Below are positions 9,662 to 21,312 of a stretch of DNA of 64,000 nt, in pieces. The stretch lies in contig OY723252.1 of NCBI GenBank assembly GCA_963210315.1, positions 1,116,001 through 1,180,000 of the forward strand. The letters run 5' to 3'. The stretch comes from Rhynchopus euleeides (Eukaryota; Euglenozoa; Diplonemea; Diplonemida; Diplonemidae). The translations under genes and the position numbers were made by a program. Position 1 is the first letter of the stretch. Every line of letters begins with the position of its first letter. A model generated the notes under the pieces. That model saw nothing but the letters and a program-made list of their open reading frames with translations, searched no databases and was not told where the DNA came from.

Positions 9662-12592
9662 AAAAATTCTCAAATTTTCTCAAAATTTCGTTTGCTATGT
9701 TGGATTAGCGGATCCGCATCGTACAGAACGTCTACGAAAGACGACGCACGAGAACTGATACGCTATCCAAGTCAGTTACTAAGTCACACCACACGGGCGC
9801 GATCTGCTCCTTTCTTTTGTTAAAATGGGGAAAGGCACGTGAACACTGAAGGTCGGAGGCTCCACCGAATGAAGCTCGGAGGGTGATACCTCGGCCGCGC
9901 GTAGAAAATAGCGCGGGACCTTCCACTTACTGGGAAGGAAGTCTGATGAACGCCTGATCTGGCGGGGGGGGTCAAAAGGTAAAGCCCGGGCTCGGAAACG
10001 TTTCTGCCGATGGATCTTCGACAGACGAACCTTGTGGGGAATGGGATCAATCGCGCAAGGGGGAAGTAACCACCTCCATGCCTTGACTTTACTGTTATTT
10101 GTCGGCCGGCTTGGCGCATCAAACAGGAAGCCGGTAGCCACTGCTGGAGGTTTCGAGTCAGATGGCCCAACGGCCTTTGGTTTTACAACAGGGGCGCCCT
10201 GGGGGCGGGGTGAGAGGAACGAGGGGCAATGAGTACCCTTGCAGAGGGGTAGGGGAAGTAAGCCTGGGAAAGGCCGGACGTCCAAGGCGCTAACCGTTGC
10301 GCAAGTTGCAGGTGTTTTTCCCGGTGGCGGGATGTCGGGCGCGCCAAGGGCATCCGCCTCTCTCTTTGCGGCAGATGGGACATGAGGGGGCAGGAAGGTG
10401 AATCCAGGTTCAGACTGCGACGACTGGGCAGTGCGCTTTGATGAAAGCACCTTTGCTGATTTGCCGAGCCCGCCGGCTGTCTGTGTACCCGGGTCAGTGA
10501 CAAGACGAAAGGGAGGTGGGGTGTTCTCCGGCAAAGGGGGAGGGGATGCCGCGTCGGGGAAAGGTCTAAGCGACGAGATATCAGGACAAGGGCCACTCAA
10601 GGAGCTGACTACGGTGCAGGTAGCTTGTCTTTTGTTGAAAGGCGTGGCATCAGCCACGTCCCGCACGTCAGCCAGCCTCTTAAGCAAGCTAGGAAGAGGC
10701 AGGGAAGAGAGAGAAGGGGCTGGCGGTAGCTCGAGGTCGCAGCATGCCACAACCTCGTCCACACCAGGATAAGACACATCTGAGCAGAGGGGCTCCACCC
10801 TCACTGGCACTGGGCCACTCTCATAAACATAACTGGCGGCGCTCTCAGTGGCAACCTGTCCCAGTGCGGTCTCACATCCCTCAGATGGGGGTCCATCATC
10901 ATCATCGTCGGCGGCCGCCGAGGGCGCGTCGGCGGCTTCGTCGCGCTCGCTGAGGCCGGCATCCCCGTCTCCGCCCCCAGCGGCAGGGGGGCTGTCCCCA
11001 TCCGCGTCGTTGTCGTCGCAGGAGTCCACCTCATCGTCGCCGCCGTTCGAGGGGCCACCCGCGGAGCGCCCATCGCCGCTGCCGTCATCATCAGCAGAGC
11101 ACATCTCGCTGTCCTCTTCAGTGGGTGGTTCGTGGTGGCCCGCCTCGCAGCAGGTCTCCGCCTTGGCGCATGTACCACACCTCGTCATCTTGTGCTTCTT
11201 GCAGCACCGTACAGACAGGCCGTCGTCATGCGAGTGGTGCGCGCGACAGCACGCTTCCAGATGCGTCTGGTAATTGCGCTCCTGGCCATCGCAGAGGTCC
11301 CACCTCGGTTTGGAATGCGCGTTGCAGACCCGCGTCTTGTCGTGTATGGCCAGGTGATCGGGCACAAGCACTGGAGAGGCGCTACGGGTCGGTCCAGGCC
11401 CGGGGGTTTCCCACGCTGCGGCACGCCCCGCTCTGTTGATCCCGGAGTAGTCTGGGTATACGTCACTACCCCAGGTCAGGTCGCCCTTCTGGACCCGCGC
11501 GGCACGTTTGGCGCTGTTCTCAATGGCGGTGATCGTCTCAGCGCCCCCGGCAAAGATGGGTCTGGGAACGACGCCACCCCATACTTCCCCTGCGCCGACG
11601 GAGGAGAGGCACCCCACTCGGTCCTGCCGCTCGGCAGGCCACGGCTTACCGAGTTGTGTGCGTTGGCAGAGTTGCATCACGTGATTCATCAACGTCCATA
11701 GGACACGTCCACGCTCCCTGAGTGGCGGGAGGGGGAGGTCGCTGGTCCCCTCCGTCGCCCGGGGGAGCTGCATGCCTGTGTACACCTCGAAGTCGAGAGC
11801 GAGCTCAATGTTCGACACTACGCCCCTATCCGTCCAGCGCAGGGCCTTCAGCCAACCAGTGAAGGCACGCAGGAGCGCAATGTCAGCCTTCTTCCAGATC
11901 CGTTCGCCCGGAGGTACATCGGGGATGCGGGAGAAGTCAAAGTCATGAGGTTCCGCAGGCAGCGAGAGGGCGGCTGTCCAGGGGTGGACGAGGGGCTTTG
12001 CACCACGGCTCTTCGCCTCCAGTTCCCAACGCTTCAGCACAATGCGACCCATCAGCGTGTGGAGCAGCGTCACGTCGACGTCGAATCCCTCCGGCACGAC
12101 GCCATAGCGCGCAAGGCACGGGGGCCAGTCAGAGCGGTCCGCGGCAAGTAGAGGCGCGAATTGGGGCTCAGACCGGACACAGTCGAAGGCACTGCACACC
12201 CACCAGAGGTGGTCTGGTGTGTCGTCCAACACGTCCGCACAGTGTACGCACTTCTCAGGAGGGGGATCTGCGTTCTCAGCATGGGGGGAGGCAGCATCAG
12301 GGTCGTCATCGGCTTCCGAGGCAGCGTCTTCCGACTCCACTTCCTCATACTCCTCGGCTTCCTCATCCTCCTCGCACTCTTCCTGCGTCGCCGCGCCCTC
12401 ATCGGACGGGTCTGGAGGGGAGGAGAGCGCGTCTGAGGCATCATCCCTTTCACCACCAGAGACGTAGGCGTTGTTGCGGCCCCAGCGCGTCGCGAAGAAG
12501 ATGCCTCCGATGAGAATCACCGTCAGAGCATGGGCCATCATGGGGTTTTTGGTGGTGAGGCGCAGCTCATTCGTCCTGAGGTAGTCAACACC
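9662..12592 (-). pseudogene. 5'-truncated second LINE copy (ORF2 C-terminal part and 3' tail)
   Basis: A 920-codon open frame (9779-12541) matches the C-terminal third of the first LINE ORF2: ALTVILIGGIFFATRWGRNNAY, an acidic tract, the CVHC..DHLWWVC finger, and the distal Cys/His cluster ending CCEAGHHE. It continues about 450 residues further through a D/E/G-rich and then S/P-rich tail that the first copy lost to its insertion. It therefore shows what the complete family C terminus looks like. Endonuclease and RT are missing: homology stops at about 12592, inside the coding region, abutting CAAAATTTCT repeats. This is typical of incomplete reverse transcription. The 3' end is probably near 9662, where another AAATTTTGAG tract lies. 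The element is not autonomous, but the retained frame has no stop. Confidence 0.88.
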
Positions 12593-12630
12593 ATTTCAAA
12601 ATTTCTCAAAATTTCTCAAAATTTCGTCAG
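12593..12630. repeat. CTCAAAATTT short tandem repeat at the truncation point of LINE 2
   Basis: Three units of about 11 bp (TCAAAATTTC TCAAAATTTC) directly abut the truncated 5' edge of LINE 2. Confidence 0.75.
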
Positions 12631-13611
12631 CTGATTGAGGGTGTGATATGAGGGTTCTATCCAACAAGGATATCAAGGCGGCACTTTCAAAGTCCTGCCA
12701 AGGACAGCGCCACGTGGGTGTGTGCTTCTGATATATGTTATGTCATCATGTGAACCCTCCCCAGCGTGTGCCAACATCCCTGACACGCTCACGAAAAGCA
12801 TGACACGGAGAAAACAGGTGCCGAAACAACCTGCCGAGCTCAAACATTGAAAGCACACCCCCAAAAATACCCCCCCAAAAAAAAAGTGCCACCAAAATAA
12901 AAAACGACTCCCTACCCCGTATTTCGTAGTTCTTTCGTACGGTATGTACGGGATTTCAGGTACACCAAAAACCCAATCATTTTTTTTGGGGGGAATTGTG
13001 AGGAAGCAGCTGTTGCCGAATAGACCTCCTGAAGGAGATCCACCGATCACACAACACAGCCGATGCTGATGCCAATGCCAATGCCAGCGAAGGGAGGGAG
13101 GGGGAGAAGGAAGGGTGCCCCGTTCAGCTGTCAGAAGAATGTTTAGAGGAGAATAGGGCAGAAGGAGAACGTCGCCACGGCAGAGTCGCCGCGGACTGTG
13201 GGAGAGGTGTCGCCAGTCACCTTGAGGTTGCAGTGTGTCATCAGGCTAAGACCCGTGCCCTCTTCACCTCCCCTATTAGGTTGCTCCCATATCGTTGCCT
13301 GCTTTGGGGGGAAAAGCCGTGTTTCCCTTACCTTTCCCAACCACCTGAACACCCCACCATCAAAGTTTTTACCCCAGGGCAGCAGAACACAATGCATATT
13401 TGGGGTGATCGAAATCGCGTTTTTGACCCACACGCAACCGACACGGAACCTACACGGAACACCCCTTGCAGATTTTTCGGGAAGTAGGGCGGGTTGTTTT
13501 CTAGGGAATATGTTCACTCTTGTGCTGTCATTCTACTGCTTCCAGTGACTCCCGCGCAGCACTGGGTTCCGACCTGATGTCGGAGCGATCCAGTTCAGCC
13601 CGGAAGGAACA

Positions 13612-13645
13612 GATGTTCACTACCGTGGCCTCCGGCGGCAGGGAG
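13612..13645 (+). repeat. Dispersed GC-rich repeat, partial copy 2
   Basis: CAGATGTTCACTACCGTGGC and the following CCTCCGGCGGC match the family core. The CCCCCC stem is degenerate here. Confidence 0.75.
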
Positions 13646-13872
13646 GCACCGTCCCCCTTCCTGTAGTGCTTGTCTACAGGGGACACCGCTAAGTTTCGTC
13701 AAAGTTCACACTGTGTCGGTACCTGCTGTTCTGCTGATGCTGAGGAGAGAGTTGCGCTTTGCAAGACAGCCGTCCCCAACCCCCCGCCCCCTCCCACCAC
13801 ATTTCTGCAAAAATCTGCTTTGTGTTCTGTTGCCCTGGGGTAAAAACTAAGGTGGGTTTTAGGATTTTTTTT

Positions 13873-14083
13873 ACCAGTTACGAGCGACGAAGCGTAGCGA
13901 AGTCGCGAAGTAACGAAGGAAATCGTACGACTGAAGCTTTATAAGGATCACCTTCATGCCACTTCACAGGGGCTTACACAGCCTTTGACACAGGAGTGTG
14001 CGCTCAACGAAAAGTAGCCCGGATCTGCCTTTTTGCAGTTGCTGGGCAGGGTGTTTCTCTTATTATAGCGAAAGGAGTACGAT
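13873..14083 (+). repeat. 210-bp dispersed repeat, inverted partner of 48766-48978
   Basis: The block runs from CCAGTTACGAGCGACGAAGC through CTTTATAAGGATCACC and TGACACAGGAGTGTGCGCTC to TAGCGAAAGG. It is nearly identical, about 95% by eye, to the reverse complement of 48766-48978, which lies just upstream of the PDI-like gene. Confidence 0.88.
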
Positions 14084-16358
14084 TTTGGAGCTAAGGTGGG
14101 TTTTTACCCCACCAATGTTTGTTGGATGACTGTACATGAAGTTCGGGTCGTTTTGTGGGCGAAATGCAAACACTCAAGACATCATGGGGCGCTGGTGCGG
14201 ACCACCCACATCGACGCCCCATGTATTGCCATCTGAGTTCGCCCAACATGTCAAAGTTGGGCGAACTATAGGATGTCTGGGAATGGAATGAGCACTCCCA
14301 TGTGGCTGCCTGCGCCCTTGTGGAAGTAGAGGAGGTCGGGAATCTGTGGGAAACCAGTACTCCTGCTGGCGCTCGTCGTGTGTGTGGAGCATCTGTAGAC
14401 GCCCGGCACCTCAGCCATCTTGCCCCCGCGCAAGCTCTGCCTGGCCGTGGAAGAGGATTGACACTCGGTCTGAATCTGGACTCTCTCTCGTGATGGCACT
14501 GAATAACCGTGCTTCATGCCACTGAGAAAATCGCGCGGTTTCGCCCCCCGAATTCACTCATGTGATCCCAAAAATCAAGCAAATGAGGTTTGCCTCCAAA
14601 TCGGGGTTGTGGGGAGAAAATCGGCCAAATGAGGTTCGGGTCGTTGTGCGAAATTCAGACAAAACTCAAGTATTCAAACGCTATACCTACCCCAACCGCA
14701 ACCCCACCCCCTGCCTTCTGCCCCCCCACCCCTGTGCAAGGTCATGTGCCCCCCCCATCGCGTGTTGCCTTGATTGTTGCAGATTTTCAAATTGGGAAAT
14801 TTCAGGTGACCCGATGATGGGGATGTACCCCGAGGGTCTACCTGCAGGGATCTACTTTTTGCTATGCCTGCATTGCCGCTGTTTGCGCTTCTCGCCTCCA
14901 CACACCACCCTGGGGGGAGGGACAGAGGGCGGAGGGGGCTACACACTTACACAACCGATCCGGTCAAACAATGCCACGTCATCCCCATTGGGGTCCTGGA
15001 CCGCGGCCTCTCTCCCAGCGAATTGGTGTCGTCATCAGGCAGGCTAAGTAGTTGTCTACACAGGACATTGGTTTTAAGGGGGTCTGAGTTCTGCGGAACT
15101 GGCTTCAAGGGACGCCCCCTCGTAATGACTGGGTGGATGGAGCCAAGTAATACCAGGTGGTCGGACACCGGAACTCTCGGCATTTATTAGTCGCGGGAAC
15201 TGTGTCCGTGTGGTAGGTGACCCCTTCCGATTCCACTGATTCCTCTCTTTGAACATGTAATGTTGAAAGATACTTGGTGTTCTGATGCTTTACAGGGTAC
15301 TTGACAAAGGAAAGAGGGTGGTCAGTCTTGTGATCCTCCCTGAATCCTTCCTGTGAGCAGCAGATCCACAACACCTCGACTTCTTTCAGCGGCTGTATTG
15401 ATATTGCCTGACACAGCAAACATGATTCAATTGGAGGAACAAGCCTCGTACACCAGCGGCCCAAAAGGTGGATTTCATGTATGGTTTTAGGATTTCCCTT
15501 ACTACTGATGGTGTAGAGACTACAAAGCCTGACCTGATGACGCCGCCATGAACCTGGGAGACACGCCGCGTGAGAAGGGACCTCGGTGCGGGGTGGCGTG
15601 AAGATCCTGCCTGAGTGCCCTCGTCGGGACCCGCGGTAAACCGTGGCGTTCCCCCCGAGGCAAGTCCAGGACGAAGGTTGCAGATAACCGCTGCACCTCT
15701 TCGTCCGAAAGGAGCTCACAGGATAGGGGAACTGCCCACACCCCACTCACGACAGTGTATCCGAAAGGTGCACTGCGCGTGTGGTGGCGGTGTCGGGTCC
15801 AGACCCACCTCGTTCCCCCATGCCCGTCAGTTGTTGCCCCTGCAGGGGTGGCTGCTGTCTGGCATGGGGGGCGCCCTCCCTGCCTTGCAAGGGAAAATGT
15901 AGAACGGCATGCTGCCCGTTTCTTCATTTTTCACCTTGCCTGGTGGGGGGGGAACCTCTCACGAGGCAAAAAAGAGGAACGGCATGCTGCCCGTTCACTC
16001 ATTTTTGCCTTGAGTGACTCCTGGAATGCAGAAGTATACTCCTGCATTTCCTAAGTATACTTCTGCTTTGCGGAAGTGGTACTCCTGCGAATCGGAACTC
16101 TTGAAAACAGTTACTCACGCACTGCAGAAGTCCACCGTGAATGCACAACGGGAGGGTGGAGAGGGGGGGGGGGGGGGTAGGGGGGCTAATTCAACCCAAA
16201 AAACGTTAAGATACCCCACTTTTTCAGGGAGCACCCCGAAGTGTGAAACCAAGGTTAGAAACCGACCCAGACCGGCCTGGAAACGTGTTTCTGGGGGGTT
16301 TAGGTGACCTATGTGGTCCAGAGAGGCCCAGAAACGTGATTTTTCCTGGTTTTTTTCA

Positions 16359-17163
16359 GGTGGCTCAGATGTGGTACCGCTTCGGCCCCCTAAATGACCC
16401 TCGAACAACCGCCGCCGGGAACTCTTTTCTGCGGGCACTGGGGGATTGAAGTCATGTGTTCCCAGTGCATCAATGTCGTCGCGCTTGAGCCACTTCGGGC
16501 CAGGCTTGATCCTCTTCGCCCCGTTCACCTTTTCTTTGAGATCAAGAATACGTACGGAAAGAGTACTTCCCCTGAAGCTCCGCCTTCTTTCGTACAGCGT
16601 ATGCCTCATCATACGCCTCCGCATGCGAAAGGAGGGTTGCCCGCTGCCGCGCCTAATGGATCTCGTTGTCGGTAGAGAGGAGGTCCATCCCGAGCTGCAG
16701 TTGTGTGCGGAGGTTCTGCCTGAATACCGTGAGCTGCCCAATGCGATAGGGGCTGGCGTCAATCTGTCGCGATGCTCACCAGGATGTGACCCCATGACAG
16801 CACTCCACCCTATCGGTGGTCAGGTACACAGTATCCAGGGCAGCTGAGGCCTCAGGGTCGTGAAAGAAGATGTCATCGCTCCCGCATCTCACTGAATCTT
16901 GCAGCCATGGCCTTCCCACCCTTTCGCGCCAGGCTGCCACCACTTCCTTCTCCGCGTGCTCTAATGCGGGGTGGCATACCGCGATCTTGTGTGCAAATCA
17001 CTTTTGCCCCTGCCCCCGTGGTGCTGCTTGTCGCCCCCGGGTGCTCCGATGGCGATGTTAAATCGCTCCACGGCCTCAATCAGGTCTAGATCGATGAAGG
17101 ATTCGATTGAAGTCGATTTGCATGCTGCAAACTGGCTCGGCACTGGTACCACATCTGAGCCAC
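16359..17163. mobile_element. 805-bp segment bounded by a perfect inverted repeat, enclosing a decayed gene
   Basis: GTGGCTCAGATGTGGTACC at 16360 is repeated in inverse at 17143-17161. The ends enclose the decayed coding fragments described separately. No clear target duplication was seen, so the true ends may lie further out. I infer a DNA-transposon remnant. Confidence 0.5.
16480..17152 (-). pseudogene. Decayed protein-coding fragments of unknown family
   Basis: Three protein-like stretches lie in order on the - strand in different frames. The first (from 17152) includes STSIESFIDLDLIEAVERFN. The second (about 16980 to 16770) reads KIAVCHPALEHAEKEVVAAW and on to DPEASAALDTVYLTTDRVE before a TGA. 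The third resumes with PYRIGQLTVFRQNLRTQLQL, meets a TAG, then continues ATLLSHAEAYDEAYAVRKKA, which is helical and coiled-coil-like. Amphipathic patterning across the stops suggests a once-coding region with frameshifts and nonsense changes, or small unrecognised introns. I do not recognise the family. Confidence 0.5.
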
Positions 17164-17714
17164 AAAATTAGAGTCGCAAAAAACATGCTTTCTGAGCCGA
17201 ATTCGGGCCTATTCCGGTCAGATACCGAGTTTCCGGGGTGATATGGGGTGTTTCCGAGCTTTTGGTGCCCATGGGGGCCTCTCTGGGGTGATGTTCAGGG
17301 GATAAGATAGGTCTGGTTTTCCGGTTTTCAAAACCAGGGTTTCCCGGTTCCCGGTTTTCTGGAAAAAAAAAAAAGGTCGGTCTCATTTTTGGCGGTTTTT
17401 TTTGTGACTTTGGGACAGTAAAACAGTCAGAAAAAACGCCATAAAAAAATAGAAAGTGACCCCATCGTGATCCGCACAGAGCCCAAATAGTCCAAAGAAG
17501 GCAGAGAAGCGGAGAAGAAAAAATGGACCTAGCGGGTGGCCCGGTGGGTGGTGATGCCCTCGTCATGCAGGTCTCTTCTGTTTTGAAGGTGCACACATGG
17601 TGGACTCCAGCCACCATGTCTAAGAGGGAGTCTAAGACTGCAGTCTGTACTGGAGACGGGAGTCTATTTTCCAGCTAGTTTACGCTCAGACTCCCGCTAG
17701 TTGAGACTCATGGG

Positions 17715-17770
17715 AGACACGGTGTACTCCAGCGGAGGTAGGGTAACCTCCGCTGGAGTTCACCGTGTCG
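17715..17770. repeat. Near-perfect hairpin (about 26-bp arms)
   Basis: GACACGGTG, one mismatch, then ACTCCAGCGGAGGT is followed after a few bases by AACCTCCGCTGGAGT and CACCGTGTC. Nothing in the sequence identifies it as a transcript terminator; fused transposon termini are as likely. Confidence 0.8.
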
Positions 17771-18200
17771 TCTGCCTCTGTGCAGCGTCACTCGGTGCCA
17801 TCGAATACATGGCGACAGCCCACCAACTCGAGACAGATCTGCTTGTCTGGAGGGCTGAGACGAGAACACGAACGACTTTCAAGCAGTCTTGAAGGTCGCC
17901 AAGCCTATTGGGGGCAACTAACAGATGAGATTTGTTTGTTGCCTGTCGTCACAGCTAGGTGCCCATCTCCTCGAAAACTCTCGTCTAGGCTCTACGTGGC
18001 GGAGATCTCGTGGACCCTTTGGCCATGACAAGGTCTGCCGTGCATCCACTCCACCCACAACGCACACCTGTCACGAGTGGTCGCTCCCACGTCCTCCTCC
18101 ACCCTGAAGGTTGAACCCTCAAGGACCAGTGATCTCCTGCTGGCCGGGCTGCGATACAGTGAAGCCTTCCTACTTACAAGCGAATCCAGACTGTAGGGAA

Positions 18201-18262
18201 CAGATGTTCACTACCGTGGCCTCCGGCGACTGGGGGGCTCCGCCCCCCAGACCCCCCTGCGT
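18201..18262 (+). repeat. Dispersed GC-rich repeat, copy 3
   Basis: Same core as at 9296, with GGCGAC in place of GGCGGC. The GGGGGGCTCCGCCCCCC stem is intact. A CCAAGCAGCC segment follows about 80 bp downstream, as it does around copy 1. Confidence 0.85.
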
Positions 18263-18721
18263 AAAAACATTGCACCAGACCGGTTTTTTGGCCGAGAGTC
18301 CAAACTTTCAAAGCAGCTGCTGCGCCTGCCCCACCAAGCAGCCTCAGTACGACAGGACGCGCGCAGGCACTGGGCCCTCTCAGATTCTGGGAGGGTTTGC
18401 GCGGGTCGCGCGCGCCGAAGGCGCGCGCGAAAAATTTTCAAAACCAGAAAAACCGGAAAACGGCGCCAGAAAAAAAGTCTATCTTATACCCTGGTGATGT
18501 TGAAAAAAAAAAAAAGGGAGAGTCGTCACTGTGCATATCAGCACGGTCCCGCCCTCTGAGCCAGACTAACCCGCCCATAAAGGAAAAGAGGAAGAGGCGA
18601 CGTAAGGCAATGCCTCCGTGCGGCAAGGAGAACACGAAACAGCGTCCCCCCTCACCGGGGGACGCGACGAGCACGGCCAAAAATCGTTCAAAAATCGTTC
18701 AAATTGGGGTATCTTTACGGT

Positions 18722-19580
18722 TTTAGCCCCCCCTAGGGGCATAGCTTCCGATAAGAATCCGACCCCCAGACCCCTCCGACCCCCGACCCCCCCTTAGCAA
18801 AACTACCCCCCCCTCCCAAAAAATCTCAGGGGTTTCCCGAGGAAACGCGGTTCCCCCCTCTCCTGCGTTGTTTGGGATCCGTGCGGATCGTAGTGGGGTC
18901 ACTTTGTTGGTGTAGGTGCCACAGAACACCTCTGAAATGCGGATGTGGTTCCTTGAGAAAAGGGGGGTCGGAATCCGACCCCCGACCCCCCGACCCCCCA
19001 TTTTTCGGGGGTCGGAGGGGGTCGGGGCCATATCCCGACCCCCCATTCTTGCGGGGGTCAGGATCCGGAAGATGGGGGGTCTGAAACTGTGGTCAAACTC
19101 GGGTCGGAATTTTCGCGTTTTTTCTCGGGGGTCGTAGAATGGGGTCGGAGACTAGGGGTTGGAATATGGGGTGGTCTCCCCTCCCGACCCCCCACACGGG
19201 GTTTTCAAAACCCCGTTCTTTGGACTATTTGGAGTTTGTGCGGATCGTAGTGGGGTCATTTCGTGGGTCTTGGGACCAAGCTTCAACGACGAAACATGGG
19301 TCTGGTCCAGGTACTGTCATGGGAGGACGTGACCGGGAGGCACACCAGGCCACCCCCACCACCCACCCAGCGGGACCCTCCCGACCCCCTCCTCGGGTTT
19401 TTCAAAAACCCGTTCTTTTGAATACTTGGAGTTTGTGCGGATCGCAGTGGGGTCATTTTTGACATGGGGTGCCTATTCACACCCCTTATTGGTGGTCCCC
19501 ATCCAGGCCACATTCCTTAGGAAATAGGAAGGCGACCCCCTCCGACCCCCCCTCCCGACCCCCGACCCCCGCTTATCGGA
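18722..19580. repeat. Low-complexity GACCCCC / GGGGTC region
   Basis: Interspersed runs of CCGACCCCC and their complements, plus repeated TTTGTGCGGATCGTAGTGGG at three places (about 18885, 19237 and, diverged, 19433). The last indicates degenerate tandem units of about 200-350 bp. Confidence 0.65.
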
Positions 19581-20204
19581 CACGGTGGGATCTTGTAAAT
19601 TTTACATGTATAACTACAAGGAGGATCCTTGAAATCGGTAGTGGACAGTAGCGGACAGGGCGGACATTTCCTTGTGGAAAAAGTGCCCGAAAAAAAAATT
19701 CGAAAAGGTCCCCCTTACAGAATTAGCCTTTTTTCAAAAAATCGGAAAATTTCGGACCGCAATTTGTACCCAAGAAAGTGCCGAATTTTCGGACTTGGTC
19801 CGATTTGAACGATTTCCGTGCCTCTTGCAACCCCCATGAGGGGGGGGCTGCTGTTTCGGGTTCTTCCGGTGGTACATGCTGGGGTGTCAGGACAGGGAAT
19901 CCTGCTCGCTGTACCCGGTGATCCCTGACGCAGCCAGGAAGTGGAGAGCCTTGGAACCCTGGTTGAGGCCTGTAACACCCGGCCTTCCTGCCACTTCTGG
20001 CATTGTGGAGTGGAGGTGGTTATGGAGAAGGTTCTCTCTCCGTCCGGTCAAGCACAACCGTCCTCTCCAGCCAGGGGTCATCTACTTTCCAAACAAGGGC
20101 CAGGAACATGCTCAAACAAACGAATTGATCAGAAAATCTGGCTTGCCGTGGAATCATTGAGCAAAATTTGGGGAGTGATTGGTGCCCCATTGCTGCATAT
20201 GACA

Positions 20205-20660
20205 TGTCCATTTTTGACGATTTTTGGGCAGAATTTGGTGCGTGGGACCTTTCGATTTTCATGATTTTTTCGGAATTTCGTGGGGACCGGTGCCCCATTT
20301 GAGGGCCAAAAATCTCATTTCCGAGGCCTGGGAATGGTCGCAGTGGCCTCAGATGTCCAAAAACGTTCAATTGACCTCTCCTCGAAAAAAAATTCGAAAG
20401 GTCCCCCCTACTGGCACCCCGGATTAGGACATGTCTCTGGGGGTGTCCGGGGGGCATTTTTGGCCCATTTTTGGCTGGGGAAAATGGGCCATTTTTCACG
20501 ATTTTTTCGGTTTTTTGTCCGGACCGGCACCGCATTTGAGGGGCAAAAATCTGATTTCCGAGGCCCGGGAATGGTCGCAGTGGCTTCATTTGGCCAAAAA
20601 CGTTCAATTTACCCTTCCCCAAAAAAAAATTCGAAAGGGTCCCCCTACAAATCGCCGGTC
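20205..20660 (+). repeat. Diverged tandem units of about 237 bp
   Basis: GGACCG(G/C) followed by CATTTGAGGG(C)CAAAAATCT and then GGAATGGTCGCAGTGGC, GTTCAAT and AAAAAATTCGAAAGG occurs from about 20284 and again from about 20521. A weaker third version precedes them. Confidence 0.75.
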
Positions 20661-21096
20661 TTAGGAAATTTTTTTTGGGCACCCAGCAGGCGTGTATCTA
20701 TTTCACGGAATGAAAATAGGAATTTGGGGAAAAATATTTTTTTGCACTATTTTTTTTGCACTTTTTTCCTTTGGATTTTATTGTGACCCTACTTGGTATT
20801 GGCAGAAAATTTTTATGTTCCCGGTCTTGGATGTGCTCAAACATTCAAAAGAACACATTTTCCGTGGCCAAAAAAATTTTTGCACCCGGAGGTGGGGATG
20901 GGGGTAGTGGTCACTACTTTTTTGCACCATTTTCCTTTGGGTTTTCAGCAGAATTCTTCTATGTTCCCGGTCTTGGATGTGCTCAAACAGTCAAAAGAAC
21001 ACATTTTCCGGGTGCAAAAAAATGTTGCACCTGGGGGGTGGAGAGGGGGGTCGGAGGGCGGTGGTGTGAGAGGCTTGCTCTCGAGCTCAAACCAAC

Positions 21097-21158
21097 AGAT
21101 GTTCACTACCGTGGCCTCCGGCGGCTGGGGGGCTCCGCCCCCCAGACCCCCCTGTGGC
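21097..21158 (+). repeat. Dispersed GC-rich repeat, copy 4
   Basis: Full core including ACAGATGTTCACTACCGTGG and CCCCCCAGACCCCCCTG. Copy 5 lies only about 95 bp downstream in the same orientation. Confidence 0.88.
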
Positions 21159-21253
21159 GTGTCTTTGCGCGACAATTTATCGTCCCCCCATGCGACATGT
21201 GCTATCTGTCAGTTGTGTTGTACTTGAGCGTATGCGACTATGGAGCCAGGCCA

Positions 21254-21312
21254 ACAGACGTTCGCTACCGTGGCCTCCGGCGGCTGGGGGGCTCCGCCCC
21301 CCACACCCCCCC
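21254..21312 (+). repeat. Dispersed GC-rich repeat, copy 5
   Basis: Core with ACAGACGTTCGCTACCGTGG and CCCCCCACACCCCCCCGTGG. The downstream CCAAGTCCTTGCGCGTAC matches the flank of the copy at 33570. Confidence 0.88.

Larger units (their letters stand above)
12631..16358. other. Gene-poor segment with short duplications
   Basis: I find no convincing gene. Frames up to 213 codons (for example 15105-15746 on the - strand) have no recognisable motif and biased composition. Recognisable items are a partial GC-rich dispersed repeat at 13612-13645, a 210-bp repeat at 13873-14083, a doubled segment containing GAACGGCATGCTGCCCGTT (15902 and 15977), and a (G)n run near 16166. Confidence 0.6.

Noticed and set aside
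15105-15746. A 213-codon - strand frame
   Set aside because: No recognisable motif, irregular composition and no copy elsewhere in the window; kept only as part of a gene-poor segment.
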